Assembly (NCBI GenBank): GCA_024635755.1
Contig: JAGXIF010000033.1
Location: 1-64,000 of the forward strand
Length of the DNA: 64,000 nucleotides
Direction: 5' to 3'
Source of the DNA: Halothiobacillus sp.
Lineage (GTDB): Bacteria > Pseudomonadota > Gammaproteobacteria > Halothiobacillales > Halothiobacillaceae
A program made the translations under genes and the position numbers. This document shows positions 25,489 through 36,494 of the stretch, one piece after another. Each line of letters starts with the position of its first letter. The stretch's first letter is position 1. The notes beneath the pieces were generated by a model. The model made no database searches, had not been told where the DNA came from, and saw only the letters and a list, made by a program, of their open reading frames with translations.

Positions 25489-27629
25489 GGATCCAGACGC
25501 TCCAGCTGCTCGCGCAGCTGCTCGAGGGATCGGATGAAGCGGGAGTTTTCAAACACCAGTCGCGAGCGATCAGCGAGCAGATCGTCGATTATCTTGGCCA
25601 GGGGGAGGCTCAGTTCGGCATGGCCGGTCCGGTTGGCGAAGGTGAGCACGCCGTTCTCCCGGTCGAGGTTGCGCATCTTCAGGCGGCGCAGTGCCCGACC
25701 CGGGCCGGTATGCACCTCGAACCACTCATCACTGCGGATCTGTTGCGCGAAGAAGGATTGGACGAAGTCGAGCGAGGCCAGCATCAGGCCGTCCTGAGGG
25801 AAACGCGGGCCGGATGCCTCGTCCTCGCCATGCGCCTGATCACCGCGTTCTCCCGGCGACGGCATGTCCGCTGTGGGGGGCGCGGATGCAGGGTCGGCCT
25901 CTGCCGATGCCCCCTCGGCCGCAGTCTCGGGTGTCGCCGCGGCTGCGGCTTTCCCCTCGTGCGCGGTTTCGCTCGCTGAACGGGCCGCCACGTCCGGCGA
26001 GACCGGTTCCTCGGGTGTGGGCACGGCAAGGGCCGGGGCGTGGTCGGCTTCGTGGTGCAGGTAGGCAGTGAAGGCGTCGAGGGCATGTTCCTCGGCGGCG
26101 AGGAGGTTATCGTTGGCCTGCGTGTTGAAAAGCCGGGCGGCCTGGCGGCTGAACGCCTCGACATCCTCGGGGGTGATGGTCGGGTCGATTTGCAGTGTCA
26201 GCGCCTGGTGGAGTAGATCGATGATGTCGGCCCAGGGGGCACTTTGCCGTCCCTGGTTGATCATCGTGCGGACCATGAAGGGGGTGAATAACTCGTCGAG
26301 CAGGCCGCGGGTGGGCTCACGCAGCGGCAGGTCGTTGGTATGGCCGGCGATGATCTTCTCTACCCGGGTGCGGCAGCGCTGCTCGATGAGCGCCAGTCGC
26401 TGCCGCGCCGGGTTGGGGGGGCGCGATTTGGGATCCAGCGGCTTGCCGCGGGAGATGGCGTGCATCTGGTCCGAGAGCTCGTCGAGCCGCTCGGGTTGAT
26501 CGATCACCGCTTCCTGTATGGGACCGAGCAGCTCGGCGGTCCGTTTGGGATCCCCGCTGATATCCGGGTCCGAACCGATCAACGCCATGTGGTTGATGAT
26601 GCGTCGCAGGGGATGGTCGGCATCCGAGAAGAAATGCCGATTGCGGATCGCGAAGTAGAGCACGGCCAGCTGGAGTTCGGCGATCTGGCGACGATGCCGC
26701 GGGCTGATCATGGCATCGTTGAGCACGTCACCGAATGTCGTGCCCACCAGACGGATCAGCTCGCGGCTTTTTGTCGGCCAGTTGCCCAGGGGCAAGGTCG
26801 GTTCCAGGCGGTCCATGATGAACCCGGCGAAGTCCTCCGCCCGCCATTCCTGGTCCCGTTCGAACCGGAACAGGTACTGGTCGTCGCCCTCTAGGGTGGC
26901 CCGGACGAGCGGGGCCAGGCGATCTGCCAGCTGATCCGGGGAGGGCCCCGGGTGTTGCGGGAAGGCGGGTTCCTCCCCGAGTGGCCTGGCCGGCGGGATC
27001 GCGGCGCTGGCGACATCGGCCAGCGGGTCGCGCAGCCGCTTGATGCCCGGGAGGATGCCCACCTGGATCATGTAGTCGTTGAGCACCGAGTAGATCGGGG
27101 CGAGCCGGAGCAGCACCTGCTCGGGCCACTGGGTGATCAGTCGACGCTGCAGGTCGTCGGGGAACTTGGCGATCGCGCCGATGAAGACACGGCTGATCGT
27201 ATCCAGCGTGTACATGCCCTCGGACACGGCGCTGGGGTCATCGGCATGCAACTGGCCGATGCGCGCCTCGAACTGGGCGTGCTCGATCCCGCACTCGTGC
27301 CGGGCATGGTCCAGTCCGTCCTCGAAGGCCATCCCGCGCGTGCGATCACCGATCAGCTCGTGCCAATCACCAGTGAGCGGGGCGGGTACCGGCCGGAGGA
27401 GTGCGCCCGCGAATCGGGAGAAGAACCGGCCCTCTTCGCCCCGGCAGAAGGCGATGGACTGAAACAGGGCGGCGCGCTTCTCGTCGTCCTGTTCCTCGGC
27501 GGCCAGATCGAAGATCTGGCGCTCGACCCGGGCGACCAGCAGCCGCACCGCCTCGTGGAGGGCAGCGCCCATCAGGCGGCCAAGCTCGTCTTTCACCTCG
27601 GCCGGACTGGTCTGGAAACGATTCATCAT
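25485..27629 (-). CDS. DUF1631 family protein
   Basis: The protein is about 715 aa from the ATG at 27629 (MMNRFQTSPAEVKDEL); a second ATG at 27626 is equally possible. The N-terminal two thirds is a helical DUF1631 region. It is followed by an Ala/Pro/Glu-rich linker (about 540-610). The C-terminal domain (LASLDFVQSFFAQQIRSDEWFEV, LKMRNLDRENGVLTFANRTG) resembles a PilZ-like beta barrel but without clear c-di-GMP motifs. Family members are uncharacterised, often linked with cyclic-di-GMP genes. The start lies 7 nt after the glgA stop, and its end overlaps the PilZ gene, so it is in the glgBA operon. Confidence 0.82.
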   Translation of the reverse strand: MMNRFQTSPAEVKDELGRLMGAALHEAVRLLVARVERQIFDLAAEEQDDEKRAALFQSIAFCRGEEGRFFSRFAGALLRPVPAPLTGDWHELIGDRTRGMAFEDGLDHARHECGIEHAQFEARIGQLHADDPSAVSEGMYTLDTISRVFIGAIAKFPDDLQRRLITQWPEQVLLRLAPIYSVLNDYMIQVGILPGIKRLRDPLADVASAAIPPARPLGEEPAFPQHPGPSPDQLADRLAPLVRATLEGDDQYLFRFERDQEWRAEDFAGFIMDRLEPTLPLGNWPTKSRELIRLVGTTFGDVLNDAMISPRHRRQIAELQLAVLYFAIRNRHFFSDADHPLRRIINHMALIGSDPDISGDPKRTAELLGPIQEAVIDQPERLDELSDQMHAISRGKPLDPKSRPPNPARQRLALIEQRCRTRVEKIIAGHTNDLPLREPTRGLLDELFTPFMVRTMINQGRQSAPWADIIDLLHQALTLQIDPTITPEDVEAFSRQAARLFNTQANDNLLAAEEHALDAFTAYLHHEADHAPALAVPTPEEPVSPDVAARSASETAHEGKAAAAATPETAAEGASAEADPASAPPTADMPSPGERGDQAHGEDEASGPRFPQDGLMLASLDFVQSFFAQQIRSDEWFEVHTGPGRALRRLKMRNLDRENGVLTFANRTGHAELSLPLAKIIDDLLADRSRLVFENSRFIRSLEQLREQLERLDP

Positions 27630-27636
27630 TTTCGAT

Positions 27637-29082
27637 TCAGCGGGTCGATATCTCATGGTAAAGATCGAGATAGGAGCGTGCGCTCGCATCCCAATCGTAA
27701 CGCTGGCTCATGGCCTGTTGTCGCACGGCCTGCAGTCGCTCGGGGCGATCGAACAGTTCCATGAACTGGTCGAAGGCCCACAGGATCGCGTTGACATCCA
27801 GGTGGTTCATCACCACGCCGGTTGCGGTGCCGTCTCGCAGGTTGGCCGGGATGATCGGGGTGACCGTATCGGCCAGTCCGCCGACGCTGTGGACGATCGG
27901 CACGGTGCCGTACTTGAGGCTGTAGAGCTGGTTGAGGCCACATGGCTCGAACCGGCTGGGCATGATGAACGCATCCCCGCCGCCCTCGAGCCGGTGGGCC
28001 AGCCCCTCGTCGTAACCGATGCGCACCGCGATCCGTTCCGGGTCGGCCTCGGCCCGGGCCCGCAGGGCCTGTTCGAAGCGTGCCTCGCCGCTGCCCAGGC
28101 AGGCGAACTGCACCTCTCGCTGGCCCAGCATGCTCAGTGCCTGGATCACCAGGTCTGTGCCCTTTTGCTCGATCAACCGTCCGACATGCACGATCAGTGG
28201 CACGTCAGCACGTATCGGCAGGCCCAGTTCCTTTTGTAATGCAGCCTTGTTCTCAGCCTTGCCGCTGAAGTCCTCGGCGGAATAGGGACTCACCAAGGCG
28301 GCGTCGTGGGCCGGATCCCAGTCGGAGCCGATGCCGTTGAGTATGCCTACCAGGGCATCACCGCGGTGGCGCAGCAGCCCTTCCAGCCCGTAGCCGAATT
28401 CCGCGGTCTGGATCTCGCGGGCATAGTTCGGGCTGACGGTGGTGATGCGATCCGCAAACACGATGCCGCCTTTGATGAACGACATGTTGCCCCAGTATTC
28501 GAGCCCGTCGGCGCGCCACAGACTCCATGGCAGGCCCAGGCGCTCGAAGGTTGAACGATCAAACACCCCCTGGTAGGCCAGGTTGTGCAGCGTGAAGACC
28601 GTCTGGGGTTTCTCCGCCTCGTGGAGGAGGGCGGGAATCAGGCCGGTTTGCCAGTCGTTGGCATGCACCACGTCCGGTCGCCATGCCGGGTCGACGTCCC
28701 CGGTGGCCACGGCCACGGCCGCCCGCGCGAACAACGCGAAACGATCGGGGTTGTCATGCCAGGAATTGCCGTCCGGCCCCATGTAGGGGTTGCCTTGGCG
28801 GGCGGAAAACGTGGGATGGTCCACCAGGTAGACCCGCACGCCGCTGTCGGGCATGAAGGTCTGCAGGATGTCGACCGGTTGACCGAGCACGTCGATACGC
28901 GCCACATGTTCCGTGGTCTGCTCCTCGCGCAGCGCCAGGTCACCATAGCGCGGCAGTACGAGGCGCACGTCGACCCCCAGCTGGGTCAATGCCGCGGGCA
29001 GGGCGCCGGATACATCGGCCAGTCCACCCGTCTTGATCAGGGGATAGGCTTCACTGGTCGCAAACAGCACAGACAGCGACAC
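27637..29082 (-). CDS. glgA: Glycogen synthase (ADP-glucose)
   Basis: The 481-aa GT5 glycosyltransferase elongates alpha-1,4-glucan from ADP-glucose in the cytoplasm. The N-terminal ADP-glucose loop KTGGLADVSGALP (about 18-30) and the C-terminal MPSRFEPCGLNQLYSLKYGT (about 375-395) are the two standard signatures; length is typical. GAGGAGATACC precedes the ATG. It follows glgB and precedes DUF1631 on the minus strand. Confidence 0.96.
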   Translation of the reverse strand: MSLSVLFATSEAYPLIKTGGLADVSGALPAALTQLGVDVRLVLPRYGDLALREEQTTEHVARIDVLGQPVDILQTFMPDSGVRVYLVDHPTFSARQGNPYMGPDGNSWHDNPDRFALFARAAVAVATGDVDPAWRPDVVHANDWQTGLIPALLHEAEKPQTVFTLHNLAYQGVFDRSTFERLGLPWSLWRADGLEYWGNMSFIKGGIVFADRITTVSPNYAREIQTAEFGYGLEGLLRHRGDALVGILNGIGSDWDPAHDAALVSPYSAEDFSGKAENKAALQKELGLPIRADVPLIVHVGRLIEQKGTDLVIQALSMLGQREVQFACLGSGEARFEQALRARAEADPERIAVRIGYDEGLAHRLEGGGDAFIMPSRFEPCGLNQLYSLKYGTVPIVHSVGGLADTVTPIIPANLRDGTATGVVMNHLDVNAILWAFDQFMELFDRPERLQAVRQQAMSQRYDWDASARSYLDLYHEISTR

Positions 29083-29201
29083 GTCGGTATCTCCTCAAAG
29101 GGGTTGGCTCGATAGAATGGAAGTATCGCATGTTAACCGCGTCGGTGGTTGCCGTCATGACCGACACGTTGCTTGTGACGGCACGCTGGTGTGCGCGCAG
29201 A

Positions 29202-31373
29202 TCATTTCTCGACGGGCTTGAGAACGACTGCCGAGAGACCGGGCAGGTTCAGCGTGAGACTGCAGGGCTGGCCATGCAGCCCCACGTTTTCGGCGGATGA
29301 CGGGGCCGGATTGTGACCGGCGCCACCAAAGCCCTCGCTGTCGGAACACAGCAGCACCTGGTAACGCCCGGGTTTCGGCACGCCGATCCGGTAGCCGGGT
29401 CGATCGACGGGAGTGAAATTCATCACTACGACCACCGATTCGAAATGGCCGTGTCGACAGAAGCTGATGATCGACTGGCTGCGATCGTTGCAGTCGAGCC
29501 AGGAAAATCCCCCGGCCTCGAAGTCGCGCTCGTGCAGGGCCGGCTCGCGGCGGTAGACGAAGTTGAGCTGGTCCACCAGGGCCTGAATGCCTTGGTGGAG
29601 CGGATAGTCAAGCATCCACCAGTCGAGCGGGCGCGCATGTGACCATTCGTTGCCCTGGCCGAATTCGTCTCCCATGAACAGCAGTTTTTTGCCCGGGAAG
29701 GTGTACTGCCACGCTAGGAGGAGCCGGAGATTGGCAAACCGCTGCCATTCGTCGCCGGGCATCTTGCCCGGTAGCGAGCGCTTGCCATGCACGACCTCGT
29801 CGTGGGAGAGCGGCAGGATGAAGTTCTCGGAAAACGAGTAGGTCAGGCTGAAGGTCAGCAGGTTGTGGTGATAGGCGCGGTGCAGTGGATCCTCGCTGAA
29901 GTAGCTCAACGAGTCGTTCATCCAGCCCATGTTCCATTTCATGGAGAACCCCAGCCCACCGGTTTCCGGCGGCTTGGACACCATCGGCCAGGCGGTGGAT
30001 TCCTCCGCCATCATCAAGGTGCCGGGGTTGCGCGACAGGATGGTGTGATTGAGGGATTGCAGGAAGTCGATCGCCTCGAGGTTTTCCCGTCCGCCATGGC
30101 GGTTGGGCAGCCAGTCGCCGGCCTCGCGCGAGTAGTCCAGGTAGAGCATCGAGGCGACGGCATCGACCCGCAAGCCGTCCAGGTGCAGGTGTTCGATCCA
30201 GTACTGGGCCGAGGCGATAAGAAAGTTCCGCACCTCGTTCCGGCCGTAGTTGAAGATCAACGTGCCCCAGTCGCGATGTTCACCGCGCCGCGGGTCTTCG
30301 TGTTCGTAGAGGGAGCTGCCGTCGAATCGCGCCAGGGCAAATTCGTCGCGCGGGAAATGGGCCGGAACCCAGTCGAGGATCACGCCGATGCCCGCGGCAT
30401 GAGCGCGGTCGACGAAGCGACAGAAGGCCCGGGGGCTGCCGAAACGGCTGGTTGGGGCGAAGTAACCGGTCGTCTGGTAGCCCCAGGAGCCGTCGAACGG
30501 GTGCTCGGTGACCGGCAGCAGTTCGATGTGCGTGAAACCCCGCTCCTGCACATAGGGAATCAGTTGATCGGCCAGTTGGTCGTAACTGAGGAACCGCCCG
30601 TCATCGAGGCGCCAGGAACCCAGGTGCACCTCGTAGACGCTCAACGGCTGGCTCGACCACGGGGTGCTTTCCCGGCGTGTCAGCCAGTCGTCGTCGGTCC
30701 ATTCGAATGGCTGGAACTCGGGGACGATGGCCGCCGTATCCGGGCGCATTTCAAAGGCACGGCCCAACGGGTCAGTACGCAGGGTTGTGCGCCCGTCGAT
30801 GCCGCTGGCGACCTCGTATTTGTACAGATCGCCTACCGAGAGGCCGGGGATGAAGATTTCCCAAACCCCACTGCCTCCCAGCACCCGCATGGGATGGCGA
30901 CGCCCGTCCCAATCATTGAAGGTCCCGACCACGCTCACCCGTTCGGCATTGGGGGCCCACACCGCAAAGCGCACACCCACTACGTCGTCGACCGATAGCA
31001 CCTGGGCCCCCAGCATTTGCCAGAGCTGCAGGTGTCGGCCTTCGGCGAACAGGTGCAGATCGAGCTCGCCTACCGTGGGCAGGAAGCTGTAAGGGTCGAC
31101 CGAATCGTATTCGTGCCCGTCTTCCAGGGTGATGTGATAGACGGGGTGCTGCGGCACCCAGCTTCGGGGGAGGGTGATTTCGAAGACGCCGGCAAACGTT
31201 TCCGATGGGGTCAAGCCGATCGGCTCGCCGTCGCCGTCCCGCGTCTGTACGGATGCCGCGTGCGGTTGATAGGTACACAGGCGGACCTGTTCTTCATCGA
31301 CGGGATGCACGCCCAGTATGCGGTGGGGGTCGTGATGACGGGCCTCGGTTATCGCCTGCAAGTCGTTGTCCAT
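29202..31373 (-). CDS. glgB: 1,4-alpha-glucan branching enzyme
   Basis: The 723-aa enzyme (ATG at 31373, [21 protein letters not shown]) introduces alpha-1,6 branches into glycogen. An N-terminal beta-sandwich pair is followed by a CBM48 module ([19 protein letters not shown], about 130-150). The GH13 barrel has [19 protein letters not shown], the nucleophile Asp in [14 protein letters not shown], the acid/base Glu in [10 protein letters not shown] and [12 protein letters not shown]. The ORF-track extension of 41 residues is not family-like. It is the first gene of the operon and diverges from glgC across a 574-nt control region. Confidence 0.96.
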   Translation of the reverse strand: MDNDLQAITEARHHDPHRILGVHPVDEEQVRLCTYQPHAASVQTRDGDGEPIGLTPSETFAGVFEITLPRSWVPQHPVYHITLEDGHEYDSVDPYSFLPTVGELDLHLFAEGRHLQLWQMLGAQVLSVDDVVGVRFAVWAPNAERVSVVGTFNDWDGRRHPMRVLGGSGVWEIFIPGLSVGDLYKYEVASGIDGRTTLRTDPLGRAFEMRPDTAAIVPEFQPFEWTDDDWLTRRESTPWSSQPLSVYEVHLGSWRLDDGRFLSYDQLADQLIPYVQERGFTHIELLPVTEHPFDGSWGYQTTGYFAPTSRFGSPRAFCRFVDRAHAAGIGVILDWVPAHFPRDEFALARFDGSSLYEHEDPRRGEHRDWGTLIFNYGRNEVRNFLIASAQYWIEHLHLDGLRVDAVASMLYLDYSREAGDWLPNRHGGRENLEAIDFLQSLNHTILSRNPGTLMMAEESTAWPMVSKPPETGGLGFSMKWNMGWMNDSLSYFSEDPLHRAYHHNLLTFSLTYSFSENFILPLSHDEVVHGKRSLPGKMPGDEWQRFANLRLLLAWQYTFPGKKLLFMGDEFGQGNEWSHARPLDWWMLDYPLHQGIQALVDQLNFVYRREPALHERDFEAGGFSWLDCNDRSQSIISFCRHGHFESVVVVMNFTPVDRPGYRIGVPKPGRYQVLLCSDSEGFGGAGHNPAPSSAENVGLHGQPCSLTLNLPGLSAVVLKPVEK

Positions 31374-31947
31374 GCGGTTGAATTCCAGCTTGTCGGTTGG
31401 GGCTGTCGCCCATCGTTGACGACAGTGTCTTGAGGTGATGCCTGTGGTGGAGACTATGGCACAGCGACAGGCGCCCCGCGAGTCCCGACGGCGCATTCAG
31501 CCATGGCCGCCGGTCAGGATCACGGCGATTCGGGGTCGCCTCGGCGCAGCGGGCGAAAATTGTTACGTTCCCGAAAGATGTATGCGCTAGGCTTGACTCA
31601 CGGAAAGCCCGGCGCGGTCGACGTGACTCCCTCGGGAAATGCTCCCCGGCGGGAAAGATTCTCCCCGAGAGGTCCTGAACGGTTCGGGGACTTTCCCTGA
31701 CCGCGTCACGTTTTTGCCTCGAGAAACACGTCTGTGTTCGGTCATCCCGTTCCGGTCGCTTCGACGGGCGGCCCGGATTTTCGGTCGGAGAGCCGAGACG
31801 AGGGCAGCGACACAGCGGTCGCGTGGCTTGTGGCCCGCACCACCGCTGAGTGGCGTGGCCGATCATCCCGGCTGGCCCGCGGGTAAATGGATAAACCGGG
31901 CTACGGACAAAGTCGAGACACAACATGGAACCAGTGAGGAAATCCCG
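31374..31947. promoter_or_regulatory. Divergent control region between glgB and glgC
   Basis: 574 nt with no credible gene. It must hold promoters for both glycogen operons. A TTGACT at about 31594 could be a -35 element for glgC, but no convincing -10 follows. A long imperfect stem (ctcggg...ccccgag, about 31631-31669) lies in what would be the glgC leader. The ORF-track extension of glgC into this region and the antisense ORF 31294-32835 are not supported. Confidence 0.5.
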
Positions 31948-33219
31948 ATGATCGTCGATAGCCCCAAACGTTTGGTAAGTCGCATCACGCGCGACACGTT
32001 GGCCCTGGTGCTCGCTGGCGGGCGAGGGTCGCGCCTCCGGCAACTGACGGACTGGCGCGCCAAGCCGGCGGTGCCGTTTGGCGGCAAGTTCCGTATTGTC
32101 GACTTTCCCTTGTCCAACTGCGTGAATTCCGGGATTCGCCGCATGGCGGTGCTCACCCAGTACAAAGCCCACTCGCTGATCAAGCATGTCCAGTTGGGCT
32201 GGGGCGGCAGCCATGTGGCGCGCGGCGAGTTCGTCGAATTGTTGCCGGCCCAGCAGCGCATCAATGACCAGTCCTGGTATTCCGGCACGGCCGACGCCGT
32301 TTACCAGAACATCGACATCCTGCGGGCCCATGACGCCGAATACACCCTGATTCTGGCCGGCGATCACGTCTACAAGATGGATTACGGGCCGATGATCGCC
32401 TACCACGTGGAAAAGGAGGCGGATCTGACCGTGGGCTGCATCGAAGTGCCGATCGAACAGGCCAAGGCGTACGGCGTGATGGGCATCGATAAGCAGGGAC
32501 GCATCGAAACCTTCGTGGAGAAGCCCGACGATCCTCCGCTGATGCCCGGCTCCTCCGATCAGGCGTTGGCCTCGATGGGCATTTACGTCTTCCGCACCGA
32601 TTTTCTGTTCCAGGAGCTCATCCGTGATGCCGATGATCCCGATTCCGAGCACGATTTCGGCAAGAACGTCATCCCGCGCCTGATCGAGAAGCACAAGGTC
32701 TACGCCTACCCGTTTCGCGAGCCGGGGGCGGAGAATCAGTCCTACTGGCGTGACGTGGGCACCATCGACGCCTATTGGGCGGCCAATCTGGAGTTGATCG
32801 GTGTCGAGCCCGACTTGAATCTCTACGACACGCAATGGCCGATCTGGACCTATCAGGAACAGCTACCGCCGGCGAAGTTCGTCTTCGACGAGGACGGGCG
32901 TCGCGGCATGGCGATCGATTCCATGGTCAGCGGGGGATGCATCATCTCCGGTGCGACAGTCCGTCACTCCTTGCTCTTTTCCAACGTCATGGTGCGTGAA
33001 CAGGCGTATGTCGAGGATTCCGTGATCCTGCCCAACGTCCAGGTGGGCGAGGGCGCCGAAGTCCGGCGGGCAGTGCTCGACAAGGGTTGCATCATTCCGC
33101 CCGGAACGCAGATCGGTCTCGACGAGGAGGCGGATCGGGAACGATTCGAAGTGAGCCCAGGCGGGGTGGTCCTGGTGACTCCCCAGATGCTGGGCCAAAA
33201 GATTCACATGGTGCGGTGA
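31948..33219 (+). CDS. glgC: Glucose-1-phosphate adenylyltransferase
   Basis: The 423-aa ADP-glucose pyrophosphorylase catalyses the committed step of glycogen synthesis (glucose-1-P + ATP to ADP-glucose + PPi). The nucleotidyltransferase signature [12 protein letters not shown] is near residue 20, followed by [19 protein letters not shown]. The substrate region includes [13 protein letters not shown] and FVEKPDD, and a C-terminal left-handed beta-helix follows ([21 protein letters not shown]). I chose the ATG at 31948 because GAGGAA precedes it by 7 nt and it gives the standard length. It starts a plus-strand run with GH57 and malQ. Allosteric control is expected from the family. Confidence 0.96.
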   Translation: MIVDSPKRLVSRITRDTLALVLAGGRGSRLRQLTDWRAKPAVPFGGKFRIVDFPLSNCVNSGIRRMAVLTQYKAHSLIKHVQLGWGGSHVARGEFVELLPAQQRINDQSWYSGTADAVYQNIDILRAHDAEYTLILAGDHVYKMDYGPMIAYHVEKEADLTVGCIEVPIEQAKAYGVMGIDKQGRIETFVEKPDDPPLMPGSSDQALASMGIYVFRTDFLFQELIRDADDPDSEHDFGKNVIPRLIEKHKVYAYPFREPGAENQSYWRDVGTIDAYWAANLELIGVEPDLNLYDTQWPIWTYQEQLPPAKFVFDEDGRRGMAIDSMVSGGCIISGATVRHSLLFSNVMVREQAYVEDSVILPNVQVGEGAEVRRAVLDKGCIIPPGTQIGLDEEADRERFEVSPGGVVLVTPQMLGQKIHMVR

Positions 33220-33266
33220 GACGCTCCCGCACCGACATAGGCTAACCAGCCCGGGAGAACGATTCG

Positions 33267-34976
33267 ATGACCGGAAAGATGCCCGTGGTGCTCTGCTGGC
33301 ACATGCACCAACCGGAGTACCGCGATCCGCGTGACGGGGTCTTCCAGCAGCCCTGGACCTACCTGCACGCGATCAAGGACTACGCCGACATGGCCGCTCA
33401 CCTGGAGCGCTGGCCCGAGGCGCGGGCGGTCGTTAACTTCGTACCCATTTTGCTCGAGCAGCTTCAGGATTATGTCGAGCAGATCGAAGGCTTTCAGGAG
33501 ACGGGTGACCCCGCCACTTTGCGCGATCCACTGCTCGTCAGCCTGGTGCATCCGGAGCTGATCCAGGGCGCCGAGCGGCTGCGGGTGACCCGGGCGTTGC
33601 GGCGAGCCAACCGCGAACGGTTGGTGGAACGATTCCCGCCATTCAAGCGCCTGGAGGAAACGGCCGCCACCATCCTGGAAACCGAGCATGCCTCCGAATA
33701 CCTGAGCGACGGGCTGCTGGCGGATTTGTCCACGTGGTACCACCTGGCCTGGTCGGGCGAGACCGTCCGCCAGTCCGACGAACTGATCGAGTCGCTGCTC
33801 GAATGGGAGGGCGGGTTCACGGTCGACCAGCGCCGGTCGTTGCTATTGCGCATCGGCGAGGTGATCAAAGGGCTGTTCGGCCGTTACCAGCATCTGGCCG
33901 AAACCGGCCAGGTCGAGTTGTCGATGACACCCTATGCCCACCCGATCATTCCATTGTTGCTCGATCTGGGCGCCGGCACCGAAAGCGAGCCGTCAGCCCC
34001 GCAGCCGCAGGCTGAGGCCTACCCAGACGGGGAGGCCCGTGTCCGCTGGCACATCGAGCATGGTCAGGAGGTTTTTCGACGCTATTTCGGTATCGACCCC
34101 GCCGGGTGTTGGCCGTCCGAAGGGGCGATCTCCGATGCCACCTTGCGGTTGCTGGACGAGTACGGTTTTGACTGGGCGGCCAGCGGACAGGAGGTGCTGC
34201 GCAACAGCCTCAATCACGGACGGCAGGCATTGCACTGCCAGCATCGGGTCTTCTCGCGCGAGGACCAGTCACTACGATTGTTCTTCCGCGACGATGGCTT
34301 GTCCGACCGGATCGGTTTCAACTACCAGAACTGGCATGCCGACGACGCCGTCGACGACCTCTGCAATCACCTCATGTCCATTGCCGAATCCTGCGAGCAC
34401 CTCGGGGTCGACGCGCCCATGGTGTCGATCATCCTCGATGGCGAAAACGCCTGGGAATACTATCCCGACAACGGCTTCTGGCTGCTCGACGGCCTGTACA
34501 AGACGCTGAGCGACCATCCCCGACTCGAGATGACCACCTTCTCTTCCTATCTTGAGCGTGAGCCGGAGGCGGTGCCGCTCAACTCCCTGGTGGCCGGCAG
34601 TTGGGTCTATGGCAACCTGGCCACCTGGATCGGCGAACCGGCCAAGAATCGCGCCTGGGATCTGCTGGTCGAGGCACGCAAGGTCTACCTGGCCGTCGAA
34701 CGCGAGTGCGATTGGGACAAGGCGACCCTGGCCCGAAACAGTCAACAACTGGCGGTCTGCGAAGGATCGGACTGGTTCTGGTGGTTCGGTGACGACAACC
34801 CGGCGGATGCGATACGCGATTTCGATCGATTGTTCCGTCTGCAACTGACCCGTTTGTATGAACTGATCGAACGGCCCGTGCCCGAGGCACTGGCCGAGCC
34901 GCTGAGCGAACCGCTGGATGACAACGCCGAGGTGGCAGCCGGAGGCGTAATGCGTCGGGGACGGGCGGAATCGTGA
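33267..34976 (+). CDS. Glycoside hydrolase family 57 protein
   Basis: The 569-aa GH57 (alpha/beta)7-barrel enzyme has the N-terminal motif LCWHMHQPEYRDP, the predicted nucleophile Glu285 in WPSEGAIS, and the predicted acid/base Asp391 in ILDGENAWEYYPDNG. A helical C-terminal domain follows. GH57 includes alpha-amylases, glucanotransferases, branching enzymes and amylopullulanases. With a separate GH13 GlgB and MalQ present, an alpha-amylase or maltodextrin-processing role in glycogen turnover is likely. It lies 47 nt after glgC and its stop overlaps the malQ start. Confidence 0.9.
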   Translation: MTGKMPVVLCWHMHQPEYRDPRDGVFQQPWTYLHAIKDYADMAAHLERWPEARAVVNFVPILLEQLQDYVEQIEGFQETGDPATLRDPLLVSLVHPELIQGAERLRVTRALRRANRERLVERFPPFKRLEETAATILETEHASEYLSDGLLADLSTWYHLAWSGETVRQSDELIESLLEWEGGFTVDQRRSLLLRIGEVIKGLFGRYQHLAETGQVELSMTPYAHPIIPLLLDLGAGTESEPSAPQPQAEAYPDGEARVRWHIEHGQEVFRRYFGIDPAGCWPSEGAISDATLRLLDEYGFDWAASGQEVLRNSLNHGRQALHCQHRVFSREDQSLRLFFRDDGLSDRIGFNYQNWHADDAVDDLCNHLMSIAESCEHLGVDAPMVSIILDGENAWEYYPDNGFWLLDGLYKTLSDHPRLEMTTFSSYLEREPEAVPLNSLVAGSWVYGNLATWIGEPAKNRAWDLLVEARKVYLAVERECDWDKATLARNSQQLAVCEGSDWFWWFGDDNPADAIRDFDRLFRLQLTRLYELIERPVPEALAEPLSEPLDDNAEVAAGGVMRRGRAES

Positions 34977-36457
34977 GGGAGGAAGAGCAAGGAGCGCCGA
35001 TAACCCTGTCTTACGAGGCCCCTGCCACGGTGCGTCGCGCCGGGCTGTTGCTGCCGATTTTCAGTCTGCCTCAAGGCACCTTTGGCCAAGAGGCCCGTGA
35101 TTTGCTGGCCTTTCTCGAGCAGGCCGGCCTGACCGTGTGGCAGATGCTCCCACTAGGCCCCACTCATGCCGATGGGTCCCCTTATCAATGCCTGTCCTCG
35201 TTTGCGCTCAACCCGGCCTTCCTGGACACGGACGATTTGCTCGCCGAGCCCGGTTTCGGCGCCGATGTGCCCGCCGAGCAGCGTCGCTACGGCGTCGGTG
35301 CCGATGCGCAACTGGAGGCGGCCTTCGAGCGCTACCGCGCGGAGGAGTCGGCTTGGTTGGAGGATTTCGCCCTGTTCGTGGTGGCCAAGCAACTCGAGGG
35401 CGGGGCGGAGTGGCGGGACTGGCCGCAGGCACTCAGGTCACGGCAGCCGGAATCGCTGGCAGACCTGGCCCACCGGCATGCCGCCCGGGTGCGCGGCATC
35501 GCGTTCGAGCAGTTCCTGCTGGATCGCCAATGGCATGAGTTGCGCCGGGAGGCATGCTGGCGCGGCATCCGCCTTTTCGGGGATCTTCCCATTTTCGTCG
35601 CCGGTGACTCGGCCGATGTGTGGGCACACCAGGATCAGTTTCAGCTGGATACGGACGGCCAGCCGCTGGCGGTGGCCGGGGTTCCGCCGGATTATTTCTC
35701 CGATACGGGGCAGCGCTGGGGAAACCCGTTGTTCGACTATGACCGCATGGCGCTTGATGGCTATGGCTGGTGGCAGGCGCGCTTTGCGCGCCACCTGGCG
35801 CTTTACGACTGGGTGCGTATCGATCATTTCCGGGGTCTGGCCGCTTACTGGGCGATCGATGCGTCTGCCGATACCGCGGTGGAAGGGCGCTGGGTGCCCG
35901 CCCCGGGGGAAGCGATCCTCGACGCCCTGACGCGATCGTCCGAGGGCCACTTGCCACTGGTGGCCGAGGATCTCGGCGTGATCACGCCGGACGTGGTGGC
36001 CCTGCGTGAGCGCTTCGATCTCCCGGGGATGAAGATCCTGCAGTTCGCGTTTGATGGCGGCGAGGACAACGCCTATAGGCCGGAACACCATATGCCCGAC
36101 TGCGTGGTCTATACCGGGACGCACGATAATGACACCACTGCGGGATGGTGGCGCTCCTTGGACGAATCGACCCAGTCTCGGGTACGCCGGGTTCTGGAGC
36201 AGCAGCAAGGTATCGATCCGGCCACGCCCATGCCGGATGCCCTGGTGGAATCCGCGCTCGGCTCGATTGCGAATCTCACGGTGTTGCCGGTGGCCGATTT
36301 TCTCGGACTGGGATCTGAGGCGAGGATCAATGTGCCCGGGACCACCGAGGGCAATTGGTGTTGGCGGCTGGCGCCCGGTGAGCTGGACCAGGCATTGGCC
36401 CGGCACATTCGCGGGCGCGTTGAGGCCCATGGGCGTCTGCCGGGCGACTGCGGCTAG
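34973..36457 (+). CDS. malQ: 4-alpha-glucanotransferase (amylomaltase)
   Basis: The 494-aa GH77 enzyme transfers maltodextrin segments between glucans. Catalytic motifs are DWVRIDHFRGLAAYWAI (nucleophile Asp), LVAEDLGVITPDV (acid/base Glu) and YTGTHDNDTTAGWW. The N-terminal LLLPIFSLPQGTFG and WQMLPLGPTHADGSPYQ are typical. The GTG at 34973 overlaps the GH57 stop (GTGA), indicating coupling. It ends the glgC-GH57-malQ run at a strong terminator. Confidence 0.95.
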   Translation: MREEEQGAPITLSYEAPATVRRAGLLLPIFSLPQGTFGQEARDLLAFLEQAGLTVWQMLPLGPTHADGSPYQCLSSFALNPAFLDTDDLLAEPGFGADVPAEQRRYGVGADAQLEAAFERYRAEESAWLEDFALFVVAKQLEGGAEWRDWPQALRSRQPESLADLAHRHAARVRGIAFEQFLLDRQWHELRREACWRGIRLFGDLPIFVAGDSADVWAHQDQFQLDTDGQPLAVAGVPPDYFSDTGQRWGNPLFDYDRMALDGYGWWQARFARHLALYDWVRIDHFRGLAAYWAIDASADTAVEGRWVPAPGEAILDALTRSSEGHLPLVAEDLGVITPDVVALRERFDLPGMKILQFAFDGGEDNAYRPEHHMPDCVVYTGTHDNDTTAGWWRSLDESTQSRVRRVLEQQQGIDPATPMPDALVESALGSIANLTVLPVADFLGLGSEARINVPGTTEGNWCWRLAPGELDQALARHIRGRVEAHGRLPGDCG

Positions 36458-36494
36458 CGGGTCAATCAGCAGACAAGCCAGGTGTGAAAAAGAA

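Noticed and set aside
31294-32835. 513-aa ORF antisense to glgC and its upstream region
   Set aside because: Overlaps glgC and the divergent control region; no domain and atypical composition.
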